Source of the DNA: an uncultured Opitutia bacterium
GTDB lineage: Bacteria; Verrucomicrobiota; Verrucomicrobiia; Opitutales; UBA953
Assembly (NCBI GenBank): GCA_903929325.1
Contig: CAIYUD010000066.1
Location: 1-12,962 of the forward strand
Length of the DNA stretch: 12,962 nucleotides
Reading direction: 5' to 3'
Part shown: positions 6,603 through 12,962 of the stretch, in pieces
How positions within the stretch are numbered: the first letter of the stretch is position 1
Layout: each line of letters opens with the position of its first letter
Translations under genes and position numbers: made by a program
Notes under the pieces: model-generated
What the model was told of the DNA's origin: nothing
The model's database searches: none
What the model saw: only the letters and a program-made list of their open reading frames with translations

Positions 6603-8090
6603 TTAACTATTTCCCGTTGCTTCGGCCATTAGCGCTTCGGCGGAAGTTTCGCTTAAGGGGTGGGCTTGACCGAGGCCATTGCGTTTCATGACGGCGATCC
6701 GGTCGCACGTGCCCAGGAGTTCAGGTAGATACGAGCTTACCATGACGACAGCCCGTGGGCGCACAGGGTCTGTGACCAAGCGATCAATGGCTTCGTAGAT
6801 GCGGGCTTTCGCAGCGATATCAATGCCGCGGGTTGGTTCGTCGAGGAGTAGAATGTCGCAGTCGGCTTCGAGCAGACGGGCGAGTGCCGCCTTTTGTTGA
6901 TTGCCACCCGAAAGACGTCCAATCGGTTGATCAGGATTCTCACAACGGATACCGAGCTTCTGAATCCATTCCTGGGTATGGCGTGATCGCTGGCTGGGTG
7001 AAATAAATCCAGCGCTCCCCAGCTTACTTAATGAAGCCAGGCAAATATTATCACCAATACCAAGTCCTAGCGCTAAACCTTCTTCTTTACGGTTTTCCGA
7101 AACTAAACCCATTCCGGTTTGCCATGAAATCAGTGGTGCGGGTGTGAGTTGATCGCCCGCGATACGAACTTTGCCATCAGGATCTAACCCAAAAATTGCT
7201 CGGAGAAGTTCAGTGCGTCCGGAGCCGACTAACCCGCAGATGCCAAGAACTTCGCCGCGTCTAACGGTCAGGCTGCCGAGCCCAGGTGCAGAGGCTTCGA
7301 GGAGTACTTCGCCAGCTTTCCGAGGAGACCTCGGGTAAAGTTCGTCTACATTGCGTCCAACCATTTCTGCGACGATCCGAGCATCGTCGACTTCTTTGGT
7401 TTTAAAAGTGGCCACAGATTTTCCGTCACGGAGAACGGTTAAGCGCGATGACAGACGGCGAACCTCTTCGAGGAAGTGAGAGATGTAGATGATGGAAATG
7501 CCGCGAGCAGCGAGGCGGTCAATCAGTTCAAATAATCGTTGAACATCTGCTTGAGCCAACGAACTGGTTGGTTCGTCAAAGACGATGACTTTACATCCAA
7601 GTGCGAGGGACCGGCCAATCTCGATAATTTGACGGCGACTAATCGAGAGTGAGCCGGCAGGGGCATCGACATCGATGTCGCCGTGGCCGAGGCTCGTAAG
7701 CGTCTCGTGGGCAAGCTTACGCGCGGCTCCGCGATCGAATAGGCCGCCTCGAACAGGCTCTGCACCGAGTACAAGGTTCTCCGCAACGGAGAGGTGAGGG
7801 GCGATGGACAGTTCTTGGTAAATCATGCCCACGCCACTTGCCCGGGCTTCTTGAGGGTCACGCGGTGTGTAAGCCTTACCATCGAGCTTCATGGTGCCTG
7901 TGTCAGGGGCATGAGCGCCTGACAGTACTTTCATGAGTGTACTTTTGCCGGCACCATTCTCTCCGACCAGCGCATGGACCTCCCCGGGCAACAGGATGAG
8001 GTCGACGCCACCAAGCGCCTGGTTGCTACCAAAGGCTTTCGTGATGCCTTGCATCACGAGTCGAGGTGTCACTTGGGCGTCTGCCCCCAT
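6603..8090 (-). CDS. rbsA: Sugar ABC transporter ATP-binding protein with two nucleotide-binding domains, RbsA type
   Basis: A 495-residue cytoplasmic ATPase that powers the CUT2-type importer. The first domain has Walker A GENGAGKST (43-51), the Q-loop YQE (91-93), a degenerate signature LSISRRQ (148-154) and Walker B VIVFDE (168-173). The second domain has GLVGSGRT (286-293), where arginine replaces the usual Walker A lysine, then LSGGNQQ (393-399) and Walker B ILLLDE (413-418). This asymmetry, with one degenerate site, is typical of RbsA/MglA/XylG proteins rather than damage. The length is normal. It lies four bases after the binding-protein gene and seven before the permease gene. No Shine-Dalgarno sequence precedes the ATG. 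Confidence 0.93.
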   Translation of the reverse strand: MGADAQVTPRLVMQGITKAFGSNQALGGVDLILLPGEVHALVGENGAGKSTLMKVLSGAHAPDTGTMKLDGKAYTPRDPQEARASGVGMIYQELSIAPHLSVAENLVLGAEPVRGGLFDRGAARKLAHETLTSLGHGDIDVDAPAGSLSISRRQIIEIGRSLALGCKVIVFDEPTSSLAQADVQRLFELIDRLAARGISIIYISHFLEEVRRLSSRLTVLRDGKSVATFKTKEVDDARIVAEMVGRNVDELYPRSPRKAGEVLLEASAPGLGSLTVRRGEVLGICGLVGSGRTELLRAIFGLDPDGKVRIAGDQLTPAPLISWQTGMGLVSENRKEEGLALGLGIGDNICLASLSKLGSAGFISPSQRSRHTQEWIQKLGIRCENPDQPIGRLSGGNQQKAALARLLEADCDILLLDEPTRGIDIAAKARIYEAIDRLVTDPVRPRAVVMVSSYLPELLGTCDRIAVMKRNGLGQAHPLSETSAEALMAEATGNS

Positions 8091-8094
8091 TCGC

Positions 8095-9060
8095 TTAATT
8101 CATCTGGGGCTTAATGACTGCTTGGACGGCACTGGTATCAACATTTTCTTTGGTCACCAATACCGAACCCGTGTCCGTTTTATCTAAAATGGATTGTCCG
8201 CGAATCTTAGCCACTGCTGCTTCCACAGATTTACGTCCCATGGTGAATGGGTCTTGGGCAATGATCCCGGTGATCTCGCCTTTGCGAAGCGCGTCAACGA
8301 GTGCGATGGTAGGGTCAAAGCCAACGAAGCGCACTTTTCCGGCTAACCCGTTTTGTTGAAGAGCCTGTAGCATGCCAATCGTTGTGCTTTGGTTGCAGCA
8401 GAAGATGCCGTCGGGCCCACGGTCACCTGAGAAGCGCAGCAGCAATGACTTCGACTTATCAATAGCTGAGGCAGTGGTTGCGCCGGCGTATTGATTGCTG
8501 CTGATAACTTCGATGCCTGGCGAAGCCTTGATGCCTGCAAGGAATCCTTCTTCACGAGCGTCGGTTGAAGCAGAACCCACTTGGTAGCGCAGCATGATGA
8601 CACGGCCTTTGCCGCCGAGTTGTGCCGCTAAGCCTTCGCCTGCCTTTTTGCCGGCAGCATAATTATCTGTGCCAACATAGCCGGCGCTTGCGCCTTCAGC
8701 TTTAGCTAAAGGGGAGTCGAAGATGATGACAGGAATGCCAGCTTCAGTCGCCTTGACGGCCTTGTCGCGTAAGGCAACGGCATCGAGCGGCGCGAGACAC
8801 AGTGCGTCGACTTTACGCAAGATGAGTGTGTCAACCATCGCCATCTGCTGCGCGCGGTCGTCTTCCTTTTGAGGGGCAGACCAAACAATTTCTACACCCA
8901 GTTCGCCGCCTGCTTGCTTGGCGCCTGCTTCAACGGTTTTCCAGAAAACGTGCGACGCGCCTTTGGGGACGAGTGCAATGACCGGCTTGTGTGCGTCTTC
9001 TGCAAAAACAGAAGCAGCTAAGCAGGTGACGAGTATTAGGAGCTGAATGGGGGTACGCAT
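8095..9060 (-). CDS. rbsB: Periplasmic sugar-binding protein of the ribose-type ABC importer
   Basis: A 321-residue periplasmic binding protein (Peripla_BP_4 family) that captures a sugar for the importer encoded downstream. A signal peptide ends VFA|ED at residue 20. Against the known ribose-site residues of E. coli RbsB by eye, F39/W40 match the stacking pair, D115 the sugar-binding Asp, R169 the REEGF arginine, N223, D249 (GFDPT) and Q269 (IAQDP) the others. Two differ: H37 stands where Asn is expected and S116 where Arg is expected, so the ligand may not be ribose. The gene begins four bases after the GYF_2 gene and ends four bases before the ATPase gene. The symbol is a family label only. 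Confidence 0.88.
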   Translation of the reverse strand: MRTPIQLLILVTCLAASVFAEDAHKPVIALVPKGASHVFWKTVEAGAKQAGGELGVEIVWSAPQKEDDRAQQMAMVDTLILRKVDALCLAPLDAVALRDKAVKATEAGIPVIIFDSPLAKAEGASAGYVGTDNYAAGKKAGEGLAAQLGGKGRVIMLRYQVGSASTDAREEGFLAGIKASPGIEVISSNQYAGATTASAIDKSKSLLLRFSGDRGPDGIFCCNQSTTIGMLQALQQNGLAGKVRFVGFDPTIALVDALRKGEITGIIAQDPFTMGRKSVEAAVAKIRGQSILDKTDTGSVLVTKENVDTSAVQAVIKPQMN

Positions 9061-9064
9061 AGGA

Positions 9065-10765
9065 TTATTCGGGTGAAAGTAAAGGGGAGGGGATTGTTTC
9101 TGCTGGCTGATTGTAGGCGGGCATTTGTGCCAGCGTATCTAATGGAATGACATCGCCGCGATTGAGTTTCTTGAAAGCGGCTTCGTCGACGCGCAGGGTT
9201 AAGGCATCCGTATCTTTATCGCGAGCAACCGAGATGTAATAGACATGGGGTGATTCACGCGTCAGCAACAGGAGCTTATCCCCAACTTGGCTGCTGTATT
9301 TATAACGTCGGCCGCCGACATCGACTTTCGAGACGACTTTATAGCGCTCGCGGGCCATGAAGACATCGTTGGCAATGCGTGTGCTGGTTGGTTCACCGCA
9401 GCTTAAGAACGAGGAATCCCAAGGAAGGAAAACAGTATCTTCATTAATGCGGAAGCTAACGAAAACCCGACGACGTAAGAGGTCGGATTTTAAATTAGCT
9501 GTTTCCGTTAGGTGAACCTCTCCTTGCTCGTCGCTTTCAAAGGTATTCTTGGCGTTGGCGATTACCCATGCGCCGAGCTCTGTGCCTGTTTTCAGGTTGA
9601 AATCGCTCCAGACTTTTCGACGTGCGTCGGGGTCAACGTTGATGCGCAGGCGATCCCGAAGATGTATAATTTCGTTAGAAAAATCACGCAAACGAGCTGC
9701 CCAGCCTAAGTAGGCTGAAGCATTGATTGTTGCGCTAGTCTTAGGGCCTTTACCTTCGGCAATTTTTTCCGCTTCGGATGCACGGTAGTTTACCTTCTCA
9801 ATGGCTGCTGCTAATTCAGTGAGTTTCAGGGTCGCAAGGTCAGCATGCAGGCGGGCGGCTTCAGGAATGTCGGCGGCTTCAGGGAACTTTGTCATCAATT
9901 CATCCCGGAGAGGTTCAAATTCTTTGTTATCCAAAAGAGGGGAGAGGATGAGCTGCAGGGTATCGGCCAACGACTTCGCTTTGCGCAATTGGTCTTCAGG
10001 AATATCTTTCTCCAGCATGTAGAGGGTGACCTTGGGCTGAAGGGTAATGGAGAATTTATTGAGGGGACCGACCAGTGTCTCATTGTTTAAAGCCATGGTG
10101 AGGGTCACGTTATAGGCAGTCTCGTCATTTACTTGTAATCTTTGGAGCAATAACGGTCCGCAAGGTAGGCCGCCGGGAGGCTCGCCAAAAGGCACGACGG
10201 CGGCTTCTTTGGCATGATTTTCGTAATCAGCCGCGCGTTTCACAAAATTCTGCCACTGGGCGATAGACTTAGTGTCTTCGGATACAGCACTGTTGGCTAC
10301 GGCTTTGACCGTATCGCTCGCTACAGGCTGCGCGAGTAAGAAGGCGCCGCCCAAAACGCCTAGGGCGATGCTGACAAAAGTAGCGATAGTGCGCACCGAG
10401 TTTTCGCGCCGAATAGCCGTCTCTTTTTCGCGAATAAGGAATTCAGCCTGGAGTGGAGATATTTGATCAACGGTAGCTGAGTCAGCTAAGCCGTACATTA
10501 AGAGTCGCCGACGTGTGTCATGCTCGAGTCGGGGTAGGTCCGGTTCGGTCTCCGTAGAATTTTCTACCCTTTCGTTGCTTTGGCGGGTGAGTTTTAGACC
10601 GCTACTAAACGAGAAGTGATTGGAAAGGGGCTCCCAGTTTTCGGATCCCACGGGTGCACAAAGTGTCTCAGCCGTAACTTTTTCGGCATGAATGAGGTCT
10701 TGTACCTCATATTCTGAGAGAGGTCCTTGGACCTCGTCATTAATGTATAAGGCGAACTGACGCAT
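9065..10765 (-). CDS. Membrane-anchored GYF_2-domain protein heading the sugar importer operon
   Basis: A 566-residue protein of unknown function. Residues 4-50 form a GYF_2 (DUF4339) domain, with LYINDEVQGPLSEYEV and a closing WEPL, a module thought to bind protein partners. Residues 51-125 are a charged linker; residues 126-146 are one transmembrane segment preceded by arginines, suggesting the GYF_2 domain faces the cytoplasm and about 420 residues face the periplasm. That part is partly helical (about 150-400), then beta-rich, with RRYKYSSQVGDKLLLL late on. I recognise no enzyme motif. The frame runs open to 10954, but I chose ATG at 10763-10765 because the GYF_2 domain starts there and the extension would overlap rpoN. 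It precedes the binding-protein gene by four bases, so it is probably part of the same transcript; a role in regulating or assembling the importer is inference. Confidence 0.8.
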   Translation of the reverse strand: MRQFALYINDEVQGPLSEYEVQDLIHAEKVTAETLCAPVGSENWEPLSNHFSFSSGLKLTRQSNERVENSTETEPDLPRLEHDTRRRLLMYGLADSATVDQISPLQAEFLIREKETAIRRENSVRTIATFVSIALGVLGGAFLLAQPVASDTVKAVANSAVSEDTKSIAQWQNFVKRAADYENHAKEAAVVPFGEPPGGLPCGPLLLQRLQVNDETAYNVTLTMALNNETLVGPLNKFSITLQPKVTLYMLEKDIPEDQLRKAKSLADTLQLILSPLLDNKEFEPLRDELMTKFPEAADIPEAARLHADLATLKLTELAAAIEKVNYRASEAEKIAEGKGPKTSATINASAYLGWAARLRDFSNEIIHLRDRLRINVDPDARRKVWSDFNLKTGTELGAWVIANAKNTFESDEQGEVHLTETANLKSDLLRRRVFVSFRINEDTVFLPWDSSFLSCGEPTSTRIANDVFMARERYKVVSKVDVGGRRYKYSSQVGDKLLLLTRESPHVYYISVARDKDTDALTLRVDEAAFKKLNRGDVIPLDTLAQMPAYNQPAETIPSPLLSPE

Positions 10766-10882
10766 AGTTTGCGTTGTGGAAGGGGGCTGAAGAGTTGTCG
10801 GGCTAAAGGGGGGTGGCAAGCCCTTACCCGTTAGCGGGTTGTCTTTGCATCCCAGCGACTTTTCGGTCATACCTAGGTCTGC
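10766..10882. promoter_or_regulatory. Divergent intergenic region between the importer operon and rpoN
   Basis: These 117 bases must hold the promoters for both the minus-strand operon and rpoN. A perfect inverted repeat ACCCG-TTAG-CGGGT lies at 10826-10839 and could be a regulator site or a small RNA hairpin. Purine-rich runs of G occur at about 10780 and 10806. I find no good sigma-70 or -24/-12 (sigma-54) promoter; TGGCAAGCCCTTAC near 10814 has the wrong spacing for the latter. AGG six to nine bases before the rpoN ATG is only a weak ribosome-binding match. Confidence 0.5.
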
Positions 10883-12340
10883 ATGTCTGACGCAGGTCTC
10901 CATTCGAGCCAGAAGCAGATTCAGGGCCATATACTGACGCCTCAGTTGCGCCAATCGCTCCGTATTTTGCAGGTGCCCGCGACCGAACTCCTAGCAACTA
11001 TTCATGAAGAGTTAGCCGGAAATCCACTATTGGAAGAAGTAGACGGTTCAGGTGCTCCGTTACCCGATTCCGCTGAGCCAGCTTCTCCAGAGTCCGACAG
11101 TGAAGGCGAAGGATCCAGCGAACTTCGTTTAGGCGATGATGACTTTGACGCACTCAAGCGGATGAAGGAAGATTGGGACGACAGTTACTACGAAGAGGTT
11201 CGCTCACAGGGATATTCTGCAGACGATGAAGATCGTCGGCGTCACCAACTTGAATCCGTGACAGGCGATGCTTCTTTATCAGAACATCTTTTAAACCAGT
11301 CGCGTTTGGCGACCTCGGACCCTGAAGTTTTGCAAGCCATCGACCATTTGGTAAATGCCTTGGATGAGCGTGGGTTCTTGGAGGAAGATCTCTCAAGTCT
11401 AGCTCTCGCACATCAACTTGATTACGGAAAAGTTCTTGAGGCTCACGGATTGTTACTTGGTTTTGAACCTGCTGGTATCGGTGCACGTGACCTTCAAGAG
11501 TGCTACCGTTCGCAGCTTCGTGCCCAAGGAAAAGAAGGCACCGACGCCATGCGCTTGGTTGCGGAGGCATGGGAGCCGTTGATGGCACGTCGACTGGACG
11601 AGTGCGCGCGGTTGTTGAATTTGAGTCCCGATGGTATGCGCGCAGCGCTCGATGTGCTTGCTCGCTTGGAGACTGCCCCCGCTCGCCGTTATCGTCGCGA
11701 TGAAAATCGGCCCGTTACACCCGATGCAACCGTCGTGCGCGGTGCCAATGGTAAGTGGCAGGTGACGCTCGATGACCGCCATGTGCCGCGCCTGCGCATT
11801 GCGCCTGCTTACAAGGATATGCTGGCCGGGCGCTCGCTCTCAGATAAAGACCGCGAGTATATCTTGGAACGCATGAAGCAGGGCAGGTTCCTGATCGGAG
11901 CCATTGAAGAACGTCAACGCACGCTCGAGCGCTTGGCGCACATCCTCGTTAATCGCCAAGCAGATTTTTTTGAAGAAGGCCCTGCGAAACTGAAACCGCT
12001 CACAATGGCAGATGTTGCGGTAGAGTTGGGCGTTCATGAAACAACCGTTTCACGTGCCGCCGCTAATAAGTGGATGATGACGCCTTGGGGTCTGCGCGAA
12101 TTCCGTTCATTCTTTAGTTCCGGCGTAGCCATGGAAGATGGTGGCTCCGTTGCAGCGACAGGCGTGCAAGAGCTCATCGCAGACTTGCTGGCCCGCGAAG
12201 ATACTTCCGCACCTCTATCCGACGAGGCCATCACGGCAGAGTTACAGAAAAAAGGCGTTAAAATTGCTCGGCGAACGGTTGCCAAATACCGTGAGGCACT
12301 TGGGCAACCTTCGGCGCATATGCGTCGTCGTCGTCTCTAA
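10883..12340 (+). CDS. rpoN: RNA polymerase sigma-54 factor
   Basis: A 485-residue sigma factor that directs polymerase to -24/-12 promoters, where initiation requires an AAA+ enhancer-binding activator. Region I (1-50) is Gln/Leu-rich with LTPQLRQSLRILQ and NPLLEE, the activator-contact region. Residues 53-125 are acidic region II. The core-binding domain follows (about 128-330). A helix-turn-helix (375-397, VAVELGVHETTVSR) and the RpoN box ARRTVAKYRE (462-471) near the C-terminus contact the -12 and -24 elements. The end is basic (RRRR). The length is typical and all regions are intact. It is divergent from the GYF_2/importer operon and has no adjacent hpf, PTS-Ntr or lptB genes, which often accompany rpoN in Proteobacteria. 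Confidence 0.96.
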   Translation: MSDAGLHSSQKQIQGHILTPQLRQSLRILQVPATELLATIHEELAGNPLLEEVDGSGAPLPDSAEPASPESDSEGEGSSELRLGDDDFDALKRMKEDWDDSYYEEVRSQGYSADDEDRRRHQLESVTGDASLSEHLLNQSRLATSDPEVLQAIDHLVNALDERGFLEEDLSSLALAHQLDYGKVLEAHGLLLGFEPAGIGARDLQECYRSQLRAQGKEGTDAMRLVAEAWEPLMARRLDECARLLNLSPDGMRAALDVLARLETAPARRYRRDENRPVTPDATVVRGANGKWQVTLDDRHVPRLRIAPAYKDMLAGRSLSDKDREYILERMKQGRFLIGAIEERQRTLERLAHILVNRQADFFEEGPAKLKPLTMADVAVELGVHETTVSRAAANKWMMTPWGLREFRSFFSSGVAMEDGGSVAATGVQELIADLLAREDTSAPLSDEAITAELQKKGVKIARRTVAKYREALGQPSAHMRRRRL

Positions 12341-12342
12341 GT

Positions 12343-12363
12343 TCGCTACGTTTTACGGAGCGA
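12343..12363. terminator. Possible weak hairpin terminator between rpoN and the beta-CASP gene
   Basis: TCGCTACGT (12343-12351) pairs with ACGGAGCGA (12355-12363) with one A-G mismatch and a TTT loop. It fits the 34-base gap between two converging genes. The following sequence is only moderately T-rich, so termination is plausible but not strong. Confidence 0.35.
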
Positions 12364-12374
12364 CAGTCTTTGCT

Positions 12375-12962
12375 TCAGAGTTCGATCGGCTTGCCTGGCT
12401 CTGGGTCATGGATACGCGTCCCTGGGAGCACTTTAGCTAAAGCTTCTTTCATCCACGCACGGGCGGGTGGATCGCCGTGTGTTAGCACGATATCTTTGGG
12501 TGCTAAGTCGCGCGCAAATTGAATGAGTTCTTCGCGGTCGGCGTGTCCGCTTAAGTGGAAGCGTTCAACTTCTGAGCGGACAGTCGCGGTATAATCCAGT
12601 CCTTTGAATTCAAAACTCCCGCCTTTCGGCGTACCGATGAGCTCGCCGCCGGGGGTGGCAGGGTCGCAGTAGCCAACGAAGAAGACTGCGCTCTTCGGGT
12701 CTTCGAGAATATTTGCGGCGACGCGCCACGCAGGTGTTTTTTCAACAAGCATCCCGCTGGATACAAGGTAGATGCCAGCTTGTCGCATGCGTTTCCCTGG
12801 TTGGGCATATTCTTTACGTAGGGCGATGACGCCAAGGTCCTCCAGTACACGACGGTCAAACTTCAGTTGTTTGGTTTTCTTGGATGCGTCGGAAAGGTAA
12901 TCGCACAAGTCGAGGCCAAGTCCTGAGCAGAAAATTGGCGCGTCGGCGAGTTGTCCGCGATC
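12375..12962 (-). CDS. Beta-CASP metallo-beta-lactamase-fold nuclease, C-terminal part (runs off the window)
   Basis: The last 195 residues of a protein whose start lies beyond the right edge; the frame is open to base 12962 (DRGQLADAPIFCSGLG). It belongs to the CPSF-73/YSH1-like group of RNA-processing nucleases with a zinc-dependent beta-lactamase fold and a beta-CASP cap. Visible landmarks are IYLVSSGML in the cap, then FFVGYCDPATPGG in place of the usual GYQAEGTLG, the SGHAD motif (about 12540-12555) and LTHGDP, both histidine motifs characteristic of the family's active site. No C-terminal KH domain is present; the protein ends about 40 residues after LTHG. A TTG at 12906-12908 looks like a start but sits inside the conserved fold, so it is not one. 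Role in RNA maturation or decay is a family inference. Confidence 0.88.
   Translation of the reverse strand, partial: DRGQLADAPIFCSGLGLDLCDYLSDASKKTKQLKFDRRVLEDLGVIALRKEYAQPGKRMRQAGIYLVSSGMLVEKTPAWRVAANILEDPKSAVFFVGYCDPATPGGELIGTPKGGSFEFKGLDYTATVRSEVERFHLSGHADREELIQFARDLAPKDIVLTHGDPPARAWMKEALAKVLPGTRIHDPEPGKPIEL

Noticed and set aside
140..9060. A single sugar-use locus joining the glycoside hydrolase and the importer
   Set aside because: They lie on opposite strands about 3 kb apart, separated by rpmG, mrp and the TolB-like gene and by a strong terminator; no shared regulatory motif is visible.
10810..10830. Sigma-54 type -24/-12 promoter (TGGCAAGCCCTTAC)
   Set aside because: The spacing is one base short and the -12 element lacks the GC; a rough scan of TGGCA occurrences in the window found no proper TGGCAC-N5-TTGC site.
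10766..10954. N-terminal extension of the GYF_2 protein by 63 residues to an ATG at 10952-10954
   Set aside because: It would overlap the conserved start of rpoN on the other strand and precedes the natural GYF_2 domain start; the extension has no domain character.
12375..12908. A complete 177-residue protein starting at TTG 12906-12908
   Set aside because: The frame continues open to the window edge and the fold is the C-terminal part of a much longer family, so the gene is truncated by the window, not short.

Overview
This window reads as an ordinary chromosomal stretch from a free-living Gram-negative bacterium, most likely of the Verrucomicrobiota (an Opitutae-like lineage is my best guess). 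The basis is a zinc-free bL33 whose N-terminus (CTEARKEKKNPSRY) has the form I associate with that phylum, several Sec signal peptides and a TolB-like protein implying a periplasm, and start codons that almost all lack a Shine-Dalgarno sequence. Genes are packed densely; no gap without a gene exceeds about 120 bases. I see no mobile element, CRISPR array, tRNA or rRNA.

Layout from left to right. Bases 1-36 are probably the basic tail of an upstream gene, followed by a strong terminator (65-92). A secreted 833-residue alpha-galactosidase-like glycoside hydrolase (140-2641, +) follows, then a hairpin and rpmG for bL33 (2715-2885, +, outside the longer ORFs), then a terminator that works on both strands. 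On the minus strand a conserved-looking 72-residue protein (2947-3165) lies downstream of an Mrp/ApbC-family P-loop ATPase (3212-4282). Divergent from mrp is a secreted TolB-like beta-propeller protein (4358-5566, +).

The most coherent unit is a minus-strand operon read from 10765 down to 5570. A membrane-anchored GYF_2-domain protein comes first, then a complete ribose-type (CUT2) sugar ABC importer: binding protein, double ATPase and permease, with gaps of 4, 4 and 7 bases. Divergent from this operon is rpoN (sigma-54, 10883-12340, +). It converges on a beta-CASP metallo-beta-lactamase-fold nuclease gene that runs off the right edge (12375-12962, -).

The glycoside hydrolase could release a monosaccharide and the importer could take one up, but they sit on opposite strands about 3 kb apart, so a shared pathway is only a guess. 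Points most worth a second look are the membrane GYF_2 protein fused transcriptionally to the sugar importer, the Mrp protein with only one cysteine and no CxxC motif, the binding protein that departs from ribose-binding residues, and the small protein behind mrp. I do not see a clear new multi-gene system such as a defence island.
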